DNA of 64,000 nt from Rhyzopertha dominica (lineage: Eukaryota; Arthropoda; Insecta; Coleoptera; Bostrichidae): NCBI GenBank assembly GCA_025024175.1, contig QCXZ01000138.1, forward strand, positions 620,002 to 684,001, in the 5' to 3' direction. Under the pieces are notes generated by a model. That model saw only the letters and a list, made by a program, of their open reading frames with translations, was not told the DNA's origin and searched no databases. Shown here in pieces: positions 10,555 to 21,716 of this stretch. Position 1 is the first letter of the stretch. The number at the start of each line of letters is the position of its first letter. The position numbers were made by a program, and so were the translations under genes.

Positions 10555-10941
10555 GGCGTACGGGATCCTATAAGAAGAAACTCTTGGGAGCACCTGGTGA
10601 ATTTCAATTCTTTAACGCCAATTTCGAATCATTTGCAGCAAAGCAGCGACATCATTCCATCGTGGAAAACAAAGCCCTGCTGATACGGAAGTAGAAGAAA
10701 CCGTCACTTGTAGACAAGGCTCTTAACAGAAGTACCAGATAGGCAAGGACTCCGAAGCTATTGGTAACACCAGGCGAAAGAGTACAGGACACTGGGTAAA
10801 GGAAACAAAAATTCTTAGAACTATTGCGACGAACGACATGCTTCTTTCGTATACGCTGTAAGTTTGAATTTTAACCTAGCCTATTCCTTAGTTATTAAGA
10901 GAAACAAAGTAATTAACTCAAATTTAAATTTAAATATTTAA

Positions 10942-13900
10942 ATGCCCAAAAATCTTGAAGTGAAATTAATCAAAGAATCAAAATTCAATCCTTATTCACC
11001 TTCAACTAGTCAGTCATTAGATGTAAGTGAAACAACCAATTTCGAATCTAATCAGTGCTTATTAGACACCGTTACCATGACGACCAATACTCCAATTACT
11101 GACACAGGCTTAAAAATCTTGTTGGATGGTTTACCTATTTTTGATGATCAATCCAATTTATCAAAATTCTTAAAAGCGGTTGACAGTTTAGTCGCACTTT
11201 TATCAGGCCGATTAAATGCAGACCAAGAACATATGTTATATTCAAATGTATTACAAAAAATCCGTGGAGAACCTTCAAATTACATAAATAACACAAATGC
11301 TACTAATTGGACTACTATCAGAACCGAACTTCTGAACAGATACGGTGATTTGAGGGATGAATCTGTTTTAGAAAACGCTTTAGAATCATGCTTCCAAATT
11401 AACAGAGAATCATATTTAGATCTGTATTCGAAAATTGTTCAGTGTCTTAACGACTTATGCCAGTACGTTAACCTTAATGTTGCTGATTCATCAGAAGGTG
11501 TTGCTTATAAGAAAATGTATGAGCGCAAAGCTGTGAAGCAATTCATATTAGGTTTACAAGATCCATACCGCAGTTACTTACGTTTGTTCGAAATTAAAAA
11601 TTTGCAAGAAGCAATCGCAAAATGTCAAAAATTAGAAAATGAAAATTTAAGTTTTCAGTGCGTTGACACTATGCGCAAATTACAGTCAACTCCTAAAGTA
11701 TTTACTCAAAATAAACCGACTTTTGCGCAACCGAAATTGCCATTTAATAATTTAAATATACCTACCTTCAGGAATAATTTTGTTCAAGCGTCTACTTCTA
11801 GAAATGTTCAAACACAAAGCATACCTAGGCAATATAATTTTCAAAATCATTTACCGTTTCAATACAATGCCGATAAATCAAATTTGTCGAAACCTATACC
11901 TGCAACTAAACCGTTGTTTGGAACTCAGCTTAAACAGCAGTCAGTTCAAAAACAATTTACCCCTACGCCAATGTCGATATCAACTAAGCAAACTTCTTTT
12001 CGACCTACAAATTACTTTGCATCCAGGCCGGGACAAGTTAGAAATTTTATTTCCGAAGAATTACATTCTCACGAAAACAAAAACTTTCAAGCAGAACAAA
12101 AATTTTCTGAAAATCCACAGCAGATTTCCGATTTTGAATACTATAATACAGAAGAACAATATTATCCACAACAAAGTTCTGTTCAAATCGATGAAGAAGG
12201 TTTTGATGATCCAAATATAGAACAAAATTTTTCAGTTTGCAACCCAGGCGGATTACCCAACGTAAATTTAAATAGTTTAAGTCGACGACCTACTTTACCT
12301 CACATTTATTTACCTTCACTGAATTTACGCATTTTAATCGATTCCGGCGCTTCTAGTTCAGTAATGAACCCAGAAATTGCATATTCAAAATTTTCAGATT
12401 ATGTATTTGAAAGCCCCTTTGAAATTACAGGATTTAGAAAAACTGTAATAGACAATAAAAACATTTCATACCCCATACTTCACGAACTAGGAATTAATTA
12501 TCCTTTTAATTTTCACGTAGTAAAGTGGCATGATTTTTATGATGCTCTTATTGGAACAGATGACTTTGAAAATTTACAAGCAAAAATTGATTATAGAAAT
12601 AATCTTATTGAACTCGATAACATTAAAATTCCTTTTAGCATAGAATACACTACACGGAAATTTATTGAAACAAAAACATGCAATAAAACAATTCCAGTAC
12701 CCGTTACCATATTACAAGGCGATGTTATCACCCCGGAGATCAAATTTCAACACTTTTCTTTACCCGCTTCAATAAATAAAGCCTTCAATGGTTATTGCTA
12801 TTTTCCAAATCCAATTGAAAAACCAGTTCAAATTAATTTTACGGAAAGAATTCCAGTGGATTCTTTATTTACGCATGATATTGAATTACCTAAATCCAGA
12901 ACGACACCTCAAAACATTACAGATCAATTACGCACCCAGCACATGAATATGGAAGAAAAAACAGAAATTTCAAAACTTTGCAAGCAATATTCGGATATAT
13001 TTTACCAAGAAAGCTCAAACTTAACTTTCACAAACGCAATTAAGCATCATATACGCACCACAGACGACACCCCCGTTTACGTCAAAAGTTTTAGACACCC
13101 CCCTGCAATGAAAACTGAAATATCCTCCCAAATAAAGAAACTATTAGATGATAACATTATAAGACCTTCAATTTCCCCTTACTCGGCACCGGTTTGGATA
13201 GTTCCTAAAAAGGCTGACGCCTCGGGAAAAAGAAAATATCGCATGGTCATAGACTTCCGTAAACTAAATGACAAGACAATTGAGGACAAGTACCCCATTC
13301 CCCGCATTGATGAAATCCTCGACAACTTAGGACGATGTACTTACTTCACGACTCTTGACCTTGCACAAGGGTTTCATCAAATCGAGTTACACCCTGATTC
13401 GATTGAAAAGACTGCATTTTCGGTGCCTAACGCCCATTATGAGTACCTTCGTCTTCCATATGGTTTAAAGAACGGTCCATCAACTTTTCAGAGGGTTATG
13501 GATAACATTTTGAAAGAATATTTACACAAATCGTGTTTCGTTTACATGGACGATGTTATCGTGTTTTCTAAATCTCTGCAAGAACATTTAAGTCACCTAA
13601 AACAAATTTTCTCCAAGTTCAGACAGTTTAACCTTAAAGTACAACTGGAAAAGTGCGAATTTTTGCGCAAGGATGTTGCTTTTTTGGGGCACGTCATAAC
13701 TCCTTCTGGAATAAAACCTAACCCAGAAAAAATTATGGCCATACAAAATTATGCTTTACCAACTACTACAAAGCAAATTAAACAATTTTTGGGACTGGTT
13801 GGTTATTATAGAAGATTCATACAAAATTTTGCAAGAATAGTTCAACCTTTGACAAAATGTTTAAGAAAAGATTCTAAATTAAATATAAATGATGATGAGT

Positions 13901-15861
13901 ACATAAAGGCTTTCGAATACTGTAAGGAACTCATATGTAATGCACCTATACTGACCTATCCCGACTTTGAACAACAATTTACACTAACTACAGACGCTAG
14001 TAATGTGGCAATCGGTTCTGTTCTTTCCCAAAATTCCAAACCTATCGCATTTTACTCAAGAGTTTTAAATTCGGCAGAGAAAAATTATTCTACTATAGAA
14101 AAAGAATTATTGGCTATTGTAGATTCTTGTAAACATTTCAGACCCTATCTGTTTGGTCAAAAATTTATTATTGAGACAGACCACAGACCTCTTGTTTGGC
14201 TTTCAAAATTAAAGGAACCTAATGCACGATTAGTTCGATGGAGATTGAAATTGGAGGAGTACAATTTTGAAATTCGTTATCAAAAAGGAAAGACTAACTA
14301 CGTGGCGGATGCTTTAAGCAGACAAGAAATAAATGCTTTAGAAGATAATGAATCAATCATACCACAAATCAATGAAAATCCTACATTAACCGATGAAGAC
14401 TTTGACTCTTTAAGACAACAATCAGACAATTACGTTCCCCCGACCATCTCAAACTATGACACAGCTCACTCAAAAGGCGATTTTATAGGAAAAACAGTCC
14501 CCATCAGTGAAAAACCCGCTAATCATTTTCCCGTACGGTTTATCTTTAATATATCTGAATCATATTCGCATAAGACTATTATATTGTTTGGAGAAAAAAT
14601 CACACACAAATTTACCCTGCGTTTTAAACATTTAGAAGCTGATTTACATCGGGCCCTCGAAATTATCGATTTAAATAAATCGAATGCATTCTATTTCATA
14701 GATCACCGAATACGGCCTACATTCCTAGCAATATGTCAAAATTTATTTAACGATTCAGTCAAATTATTCTTGTGCAACACTTATTTAAAAGATGTCACAA
14801 AATCAGAAGAACAAAAAGAGCTAACGAAAAATTACCACGATAAAACACATAACGGCATTCACGAAACGTACGAACACTTACGAAAAGAATTTTATTGGCC
14901 GAAAATGAAAGATACAATTTCGAATATCGTAAATCAATGTAATTCTTGTTTGAGATCTAAATATGAACGAAATCCATATAAAATTCCTCTTCAAGGACCC
15001 ATTTCGGCTAAGAGACCCTTTGATACGTTGCACATTGATACTTACACTTTTCAAAATACAAAATTTTTAACCATAATTGATTTGTTTTCCCGGTATGCTC
15101 AAGCATACAACATAAGAGATACAAACGCTATCACTATTTGTAATAAATTGCGGCATTATTTTTCCCACCACGGATATCCAAAAAGAATAGTTTGTGATTC
15201 CGGTGCTGAATTTAAAAACAAAACGGTACAAGAGTATTTAAAATTATTAAAAATTGAACTGCACTTTACTACAGTTGATAATCCCAACTCAAACTCTCCG
15301 ATTGAACGCCTACATTCGACCATTACCGAAAAATTACGCATATTACGATTAGAAACTCCCAAAGATACCCCTGCTGACTGGATGGCAACGGCTGTACTAG
15401 TCTATAATTCTAGCATACATAGTGCTACAAAACATTCCCCTTTTTATCTTCTTTACGGGCCTTATGAACGAGAACCAGATATCGATCTTGAGTTGACCAT
15501 TTACGAGCATTACAATGAAAAGCGCAAAAAGGAACTGCTACCATTTTACGATGAATTATTTAATAAAATGCAAGAACAAGCTAATGCACGACTGAATAGG
15601 CAAAATCAAAATTCAGAGGCTATACCAACTTTGGAAAATAAACAAGTATACTTGCATCGAGCACAACTAACTTCAAAAAACAAACCCATTTATGATACAA
15701 TTGAGGTAGAAAAACAAGACAAAACAAAATTGTTTGGTAAATATTCAAATAACAGAAATACTACAGTTAACTTAGCTAAAGTAAAACGAGTAAGACATGT
15801 TCCTTCTTTGCAGGATAATACTCCTGGTAGTGAGCAACCTAGTACTTCTTCTTCGCATTAG
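10942..15861 (+). CDS. Gypsy gag-pol polyprotein (1639 aa)
   Basis: One uninterrupted frame encodes Gag and Pol. Residues 1 to about 440 are Gag: a capsid-like helical region (about 50-230), then a Gln/Asn/Pro-rich tail; I see no CCHC zinc knuckle. The protease has DSG at 467-469. The reverse transcriptase spans roughly 690-960 with the YMDD catalytic box at 868-871. RNase H follows, with its first aspartate at 1018 (TDAS) and a TDHRPLVWL block. Integrase has the HHCC zinc domain near 1298-1350 and the DDE triad D1366, D1419, E1455 (35 residues between the last two). Gag and Pol are usually in separate, frameshift-linked frames in errantiviruses; here they are fused. The ATG at 10942 is the first in frame after an AT-rich leader. 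The whole set looks functional. Confidence 0.95.
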   Translation: MPKNLEVKLIKESKFNPYSPSTSQSLDVSETTNFESNQCLLDTVTMTTNTPITDTGLKILLDGLPIFDDQSNLSKFLKAVDSLVALLSGRLNADQEHMLYSNVLQKIRGEPSNYINNTNATNWTTIRTELLNRYGDLRDESVLENALESCFQINRESYLDLYSKIVQCLNDLCQYVNLNVADSSEGVAYKKMYERKAVKQFILGLQDPYRSYLRLFEIKNLQEAIAKCQKLENENLSFQCVDTMRKLQSTPKVFTQNKPTFAQPKLPFNNLNIPTFRNNFVQASTSRNVQTQSIPRQYNFQNHLPFQYNADKSNLSKPIPATKPLFGTQLKQQSVQKQFTPTPMSISTKQTSFRPTNYFASRPGQVRNFISEELHSHENKNFQAEQKFSENPQQISDFEYYNTEEQYYPQQSSVQIDEEGFDDPNIEQNFSVCNPGGLPNVNLNSLSRRPTLPHIYLPSLNLRILIDSGASSSVMNPEIAYSKFSDYVFESPFEITGFRKTVIDNKNISYPILHELGINYPFNFHVVKWHDFYDALIGTDDFENLQAKIDYRNNLIELDNIKIPFSIEYTTRKFIETKTCNKTIPVPVTILQGDVITPEIKFQHFSLPASINKAFNGYCYFPNPIEKPVQINFTERIPVDSLFTHDIELPKSRTTPQNITDQLRTQHMNMEEKTEISKLCKQYSDIFYQESSNLTFTNAIKHHIRTTDDTPVYVKSFRHPPAMKTEISSQIKKLLDDNIIRPSISPYSAPVWIVPKKADASGKRKYRMVIDFRKLNDKTIEDKYPIPRIDEILDNLGRCTYFTTLDLAQGFHQIELHPDSIEKTAFSVPNAHYEYLRLPYGLKNGPSTFQRVMDNILKEYLHKSCFVYMDDVIVFSKSLQEHLSHLKQIFSKFRQFNLKVQLEKCEFLRKDVAFLGHVITPSGIKPNPEKIMAIQNYALPTTTKQIKQFLGLVGYYRRFIQNFARIVQPLTKCLRKDSKLNINDDEYIKAFEYCKELICNAPILTYPDFEQQFTLTTDASNVAIGSVLSQNSKPIAFYSRVLNSAEKNYSTIEKELLAIVDSCKHFRPYLFGQKFIIETDHRPLVWLSKLKEPNARLVRWRLKLEEYNFEIRYQKGKTNYVADALSRQEINALEDNESIIPQINENPTLTDEDFDSLRQQSDNYVPPTISNYDTAHSKGDFIGKTVPISEKPANHFPVRFIFNISESYSHKTIILFGEKITHKFTLRFKHLEADLHRALEIIDLNKSNAFYFIDHRIRPTFLAICQNLFNDSVKLFLCNTYLKDVTKSEEQKELTKNYHDKTHNGIHETYEHLRKEFYWPKMKDTISNIVNQCNSCLRSKYERNPYKIPLQGPISAKRPFDTLHIDTYTFQNTKFLTIIDLFSRYAQAYNIRDTNAITICNKLRHYFSHHGYPKRIVCDSGAEFKNKTVQEYLKLLKIELHFTTVDNPNSNSPIERLHSTITEKLRILRLETPKDTPADWMATAVLVYNSSIHSATKHSPFYLLYGPYEREPDIDLELTIYEHYNEKRKKELLPFYDELFNKMQEQANARLNRQNQNSEAIPTLENKQVYLHRAQLTSKNKPIYDTIEVEKQDKTKLFGKYSNNRNTTVNLAKVKRVRHVPSLQDNTPGSEQPSTSSSH

Positions 15862-16934
15862 CAAAGTTGATTCTACTAACTTGAAATATAGATATTATTA
15901 ATAGTGTAGTCCCGCATGTCACGGAATCTGTATCAGAACTTCAGGACTCCATTGAAATTTATAATTTAATGCAATGTGCATCTAAATACGCTAAACGGTC
16001 TCTGAAAAAATTTGGAAGTTCTCGAAAGAACAATCAACTTAGGTTCTAATAACATACCCTGAGCGATCTCCTTCAAATTCATTCACATCTTACCAAGAAC
16101 TATAATTTAAACCAAATTTTGCATGAAAAATATCTCTTCGAAGTAATAAGCATTTTAAAGCTTAAAATAGCATTCACAGATGAAAGCATTGTATTTCTTT
16201 TACAAGTCCCTATTTTTCATGATGATCCATACTTATACTACATAATATACCCTGTTCCTAATAACTATAGTCAGATCTTGGTGCCAGTTTCATGTTTCTT
16301 ACTAAACAACAGTTGGACGAATGAAGCATGTTTGTCTTTCCAAAATTTTTATTGTTGTTTACAACCTTTACCTTACCCACTGCTCGTAACTTGAAACGTA
16401 CGGACCACTGCCAATATGCCCTTGTTGAAAATAGCTTCGACCAATCTATAAAGCTGGAATCAAATGCAATACTATCATCAGTAAAGCTACAGACGTCATT
16501 GAAGACCGCGAACTACGAATTAATAGATTTGTAATAAATACTTCTAGTTTAATTCAAAGTAATTGCACCGTAATAACTAAAAGTCAAAAATTCATGAAAT
16601 CTAAACTCGTATTTGAGATTCCTGCATACATCAAGAAAACTGCAAGTTGTCAAGAACCGAATAAAATTAGAAGAAATTCATCTCAGAAGACTCAGCGAAA
16701 TCGTTAAAGATCTACAGAAGATAAATGAAGATTCATCTCAGACCATTGGTTCATCTCGTACATTACACAATTTCAGGAGCTATACTTTTAATCCTGATTA
16801 TTATCCTAATTATAATGTTTATATTTAGAACAAAATGTTACAGAATTTTCTGTGCTAACACCAGTCAGGCTGAGATGATGGAAACTGAACTACAAGACCT
16901 CACTGCCAGAACTGAACGAGGCCGTTCAACTTAA
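15862..16934 (+). pseudogene. Broken env-like region of gypsy element
   Basis: Between the pol stop and the polypurine tract lie several short plus-strand frames that together resemble an insect errantivirus envelope (F-type fusion glycoprotein family). A frame at 16119-16394 holds hydrophobic and Tyr/Pro-rich blocks with cysteines. The next pieces continue in other frames. The last one (16725-16934) contains a long Ile/Leu transmembrane segment followed by a short cytoplasmic tail that ends just before the polypurine tract. Stops (for example paired stops near 16050) and frameshifts interrupt it, so no full envelope can be made from this copy. The assignment rests on position and general architecture, not on a clear motif. 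Confidence 0.6.
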
Positions 16935-16944
16935 AGGAGGGAGG
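16932..16944 (+). other. Polypurine tract of gypsy element
   Basis: The purine run TAAAGGAGGGAGG lies directly before the 3' LTR and would prime plus-strand DNA synthesis. Confidence 0.9.
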
Positions 16945-17289
16945 AATTATGTGCCTGAGTACGCCCCTGGCCCAAATACGTCCCGGGATCGCTACCTTAC
17001 ACTTCCGGGCTCTGTGATGCCGCGGCGAGCTGATGTCACACGCTGCATCAGCGAATCCATCAGCTAGGCACCTAGGATAGGGTTATTGTACTTTCTTCCG
17101 ATTCATTCGTTGTTTAGACTTTGATCACGTTAGAACTGTATTTTATAGGAAATACACTAAATTACTAAATCAAAGTTTTTAAGTGACGTTAAAACGAATC
17201 CGTTCTCTAACGTAATAATAGAGTGGCGCTGCGATTAACACCATCAAAAAGTCGCCGAAAAAGTAACACCAATAAGGCGTTATTTAACT
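16945..17289 (+). repeat. 3' LTR of gypsy element
   Basis: The 345-bp copy matches the 5' LTR throughout, apart from the Ns there. It is followed by the TGTA target duplication at 17290-17293. Confidence 0.95.
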
Positions 17290-17293
17290 TGTA

Positions 17294-18469
17294 TAAGAGC
17301 AATTCCATTAAATTTGCGCAAATTAACTTGACCACGCCCGGCAGTCTTAATCCGGGTAAGTGCATCTATATTTAACCTTTCATGAAATGTATATTGCAGA
17401 ATCTTGGCACCTTAGGGAAATGCTACCAAGAGTTCGATAAATTGAATTGATTGATTGCTTGAATCCGCACCAATTCATTATCTAGTTAACTATTATGTTT
17501 AATTATTAAGTATCTATTCTTATCTTGTGAATGCTTGCACGTAGGTGAAAGAGTACCAGTCATGTACATCGATATGCCCGACAAAAAATGCGGTCATTTT
17601 TTTGTTGGTACGTGTTAGATGAGCGTGTTCGTTTAGTGATTTTGTAAAAAATTGCGGATATGAGTCATCGCCGGGTATGTATATCTTTATGTTTTGTGGA
17701 TATTGTTTGCTTTTATGCCTTTTACTAATTTAATTCTTGTGCTCTTTGGGAAACGTATTAAAGATTAAATCTCATGTTTATCGATTACCTTATGTTTGTC
17801 ACAAATATAACGAACGTTATCATTCATTTGTTTAAAAAAAATCCAGCTTTATGTATTTTTTTATTTCTTTCTTCTTGGTTTTGTTGGATAATGGGCATTG
17901 CTCATTCTGCTCACTTCAAAGAACCACCACTACTATAAATACATTGTTTAGGAGGTAATTTATCGCAACGTTTCTCTTTGACTTTTTTTAAATTTCGATT
18001 TAATGGGATCAATTGATTAATAGTTCTTAAAACTGAATTTAATATAAGGTAGAATCTACTAAAGACTACTGATTCATATGAGGAGCAACTTTTTATATCG
18101 CATTTAGTTCATTAAATCGGACTTTTACTTTGAACCAGAAAACGTGTAATTTTTAAATAGTCCGTTCAGTTTCAGATAAAAAGGTGTATAAATTTTCTCG
18201 AATCTTTCCATGCTTGACCATGGTTGTATAAACCTTAGAAGGATTATCGCATCGATGAGCTGGCTTTATCCTTACCTTAGTTTTCTTCATGAAACTATTC
18301 CCGTGTACCTTTTCAAAAACATGAGCTAATGTTATAACGTTTTTTACTTCCCAACTCTTTCCTAAAGCTTTGATTTGAGCAATTTCATTATAGATTTGAT
18401 TATAATGGGTAATTCATTTAAAAGTAATTAAAAAAATTGAAAAATCAATTTTATGAGGTATCTATATAT
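17294..18469. other. AT-rich non-coding stretch
   Basis: No gene, RNA or repeat that I can name is visible. Confidence 0.4.
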
Positions 18470-19204
18470 TTCAAGTGTTGTCCATAACTACGCGAGTAAT
18501 GTTGGCTTCCAATTCTTCAATTGTCACCGCCTTATTTAAATACACTTTGTACTTCACGTAGCCCCAAAGGAAAAAGTCTAACGGTGCAATATTACAAGAG
18601 CTAGGCGGACAATTTATCGGTCCGAAGGGTGAAATTAACTGCTTACCGAATTGTTCTCACAATAAAGCCAAAATCCCATTGTTTCACGGGATGTGTGTCA
18701 AGTAGCTTCGTCTTGCTGGAACCAAATGTGTCAAGATCACGGCCTTCAATTTCTGGTATCATGGCGCGATAACGCACGTCATTGGCAGTTGCGTTTTGGC
18801 CAGCCTCATTTTTGAAGAAATATGGACCGATAATTCCACCAGCCCACAAACCACACCAAACCGTTGTTTTCTCTGGTTGTAATGGTAGCTCTTGAACCTC
18901 TTTTGGTTGCTTTTGAGCCCAAGTACGGCAATTTTGCTTATTAACGTACCCGTTAGGCTAGAAACGGGCGTCAACGCTAAACAAAATTCTTGTTGAAAAC
19001 AGTGGATCAATCAAGTTTTTCAAGAACCCAACGACTGAAACGGTGTCGATTTGGAAGATCGGCCGGCTTCAGTTCTTGGACTACTTGGATCTTATATGCC
19101 TTTAAACCAAGTTCATCTCGTAAAATGCGCCAGGTTGGTGCATAATACAAACCAAGGCATACGCGCCGGATTTTCAAAATCTTGCGCCGTATTACCTCAG
19201 TCAA
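18470..19204 (-). mobile_element. Decayed Tc1/mariner-type transposase
   Basis: On the minus strand a DDE_3-type transposase can be followed through several frames: TWRILRDELGLKAYKIQ and VQELKPADLPNRHRFSRWVL (about 19025-19130), then VVCGLVELSVHI and WAGGIIGPYFF (about 18800-18880), then PPSSCNIAPLDFFLWGYVK (about 18550-18620) holding the late catalytic block. The order is that of an insect mariner-like family. Frameshifts and stops make it inactive. No terminal repeats were identified. Confidence 0.75.
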
Positions 19205-19983
19205 ACATTTTCAATAATTTTATTAATAGGAGAAAATACTAGTGCAATAAAATTCAGTGATAAACAATAATAATAAACTAGCAGCAAAAACAAAATACAT
19301 TTTTACTTAAACATATATAAAAATAAAACTTATAAGTACCTATTTATTCAACAAAGAAGGTATTTCGCCCAACTTCTGTTTCATTCATAAATGAGTTAGC
19401 ACTCTTGCCTATATTTAAATCAATATTATGATTTTTATGAATATGCAGTGTAAAGCCAAATTATTTAGACTTTTCTGTGACATTGTTGATCTCAAATATG
19501 TTTTCAGCCTTGGTAAAGCAGAAAACGAACGCTCCGCCCTACACGAATTTACAGAAATGCATAAAACTATTTTTTAAAATTTAACAAATTCTGACAGCAG
19601 ATCCCGCATTAGATTAGCATTATCAGAGCTTTTGATCTTCAATAAATATTAAGTTTTGAAAAGGACACGTCGTCTATAAAATAACAAAACATGGTAGCGA
19701 TGGGTGGTACTCAAATTTATACCATTCTCAAATAGATCATTTAACATTAAGTGAAACACGAGCTGCTCATCAGCTTGCTTCAGGTAATGGGTTATAAATA
19801 TGAATCATTTTATACATATATGTACGAAAATAAACATAAATAAATTAAAGCCTGATCACTATTAAACTGTCGCTGGTTTAAGACGTTGTATTTTTACACC
19901 AAGTTCATTATTCGGGAAACCATTATTATTAATAAACATAATAGCCTTAGACAATTTACAGAATAAAACACGTAGTTTTCAAA
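19205..19983. other. Non-coding spacer between transposon remnants
   Basis: AT-rich with no recognisable features; it may contain undefined ends of the neighbouring transposons. Confidence 0.4.
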
Positions 19984-21002
19984 ATGACAACGAAAGAATT
20001 TGACGTTCGTTCATTAATTTTGAGAAAATGGAGTGAAAATACAAGTCTTTAGACAAAACAACTGCGCAAATGTGTCAAACGTCACAACGAACTGTTCAAA
20101 GGTGCTTAAAACGAATCACGGAAGTAGGAACTATCGCTAGAAAGAGCCGAACGGGTAAACCGACTTGCGTACCTAATAGAAAACTTGAGAAAGAAATTCG
20201 TCGTCTGTACACACAAACACCTTTAATTTCAACCCGCGATGAAGCCAAGAAAAAAGGAATCAGTCAGTCGTATGTAATAAATATTTAAAAAATGTGATAT
20301 TGAAGCTTTACAAAGAAAAGATTCCCAAAACAAACGTTATCGAGCGGTTCGAAGGGCAAAGCTTTTGTATTTCCTCCTTATAGAGAAAACGACTCATGTC
20401 TTGTGATGGATGATGAAACTTATGTTAAGGCAAACTTTAAGTCATTGCCTGGTAATTAGTACTATAGTCGCGTTGGAGGAGCATCTTTAAATGAATCTGA
20501 GACAACGACATAAATAGAAAAATTTGCCAAAAAGTACCTCATATGGCAAGCAATTTGCCAATGCGCCTTAAAAAAGCAAACCTTTTGTGACCATCTGGAT
20601 TATAAACATGGAAATCTATATGGTTGAATGTTTGAAAACATGGTTATTACCTTTTTTATAAAAAAAAAACACAGGAATTCGGTATTGTTTTGGTCTGACT
20701 TAACGAAATCCCACTATTCGAGAAAGGCAGTGGAATGGTACCAAAAACCAATTTTGTGGATGTGGTGCCAAAAAACATTAATCCACCAAATTGTCCAGAA
20801 TTAAGGCCAATCGAAAAATATTGGGCTAATATCAAACGAAAGCTTCAAAAAAACATCCAGAGAAGCCACTTCTCTCGCTGACTTTGAGAATAAGTGGATA
20901 CGGTGTACCAAGCTAATCACGAGTGAGGCCGTGCAAAAGTCAATGTGCGGCGTTAAAAGGAAAGTCAGAATTTTTAGCCGGCGAAAATTAAAACAAAGTT
21001 AA
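19984..21002 (+). mobile_element. Decayed Tc1-like transposase
   Basis: Starting at an ATG at 19984 (MTTKEFDVRSLILRKWSE) a Tc1-like transposase can be traced in plus-strand pieces: a helix-turn-helix with TSQRTVQRCLKRI (about 20070-20110), a GRP-like hinge, CLVMDDETYVKANF (about 20396-20440) with the first catalytic Asp, FAKKYLIWQAI (about 20520-20555), FWSDLTKSHYSRKAVEWY (about 20690-20740) with the second Asp, and NPPNCPELRPIEKYW (about 20780-20825) with the final Glu, so a DDE triad. Frames change several times and stops occur, so this is a fossil. It lies between two other remnants. Confidence 0.8.
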
Positions 21003-21439
21003 TACGTTATTTTAGTTATTAATTAAACTTAAGTTTCTTCAATAAATTGTATTGATATGAAGATTAGAAGTATTAAAATTATTTTATAGTGAACGGTGGA
21101 TTTAGTAACTTTTGGCACACTAACTTATATTCATGGTGTTTTTTTTTTAAACGAGCCACCCTCGCTACGTGGAAGCGACAAATTAGAAAAATCAATGTTT
21201 GTTTACACGACATTTTCTAGTTTCCTTTTGAATTTTTTTCACACCCCTTCTGAGGAGGATACAATCCCTTCAGAGTTTTAATCGTCATCGTCCTCGAATG
21301 AACGGCTTTTTCGCCAGGAATTCAGCGTTCTCTATTTATTCTCAACTATTTTGTTTTGTATAAAAGCTACGCAGAATAAGTACAAGCAGTACAAGTTATT
21401 GTAGAATTGCAAATATGGCTGTGAAAATTAACTATCAAT

Positions 21440-21716
21440 TGAATGGTCGAACGCATACTAACCGATGGATTAGGGAGATCTGTTGCTTGACCGCCAAGAT
21501 CTCTAGATCTGAGCCGTTTAGATTTTTATTTTTGGGATCACAAAAAGCAAGTTTACAGTGTTGAAATAAAAGTTGAAAATATTCACTCGAAATGATATAT
21601 GGATGCCGCAAATCACACCATTTATGCCAATATCATTGATCGTATTTATGAGTTCATAATTCGTAGGCGACAGGCTTGCATTTATGCTCAGAGAGCACAT
21701 TTTAAGCATCTCTTAA
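21440..21716 (+). mobile_element. C-terminal fragment of a mariner-type transposase
   Basis: The plus strand reads in pieces as GRTHTNRWIREIC, a degenerate ...SEPFRFLFLGS block where the catalytic PLDFFLWG motif would be, and at the end RRRQACIYAQRAHFKHLL, the usual C-terminus of these transposases. It is shorter than, and different from, the copy at 18.5-19.2 kb, so it is a separate insertion. Confidence 0.65.

Larger units (their letters stand above)
10192..17289 (+). mobile_element. Full-length Ty3/gypsy (errantivirus-like) LTR retrotransposon
   Basis: The element is 7098 bp long. It has two 345-bp LTRs (10192-10536 and 16945-17289), a primer-binding site overlapping the last base of the left LTR, one open gag-pol frame, a broken env-like region, and a polypurine tract just before the right LTR. 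The host sequence TGTA is duplicated on both sides (10188-10191 and 17290-17293), the 4-bp target duplication typical of this group. I see no differences between the LTRs except five N positions in the left one. Intact ends, intact pol and near-identical LTRs indicate a very recent insertion. Confidence 0.95.

Noticed and set aside
11780..12220. 146-codon plus-strand frame inside gag-pol
   Set aside because: It overlaps the Gln/Asn-rich Gag tail in another frame, has no recognisable features and is a shadow of gag-pol.
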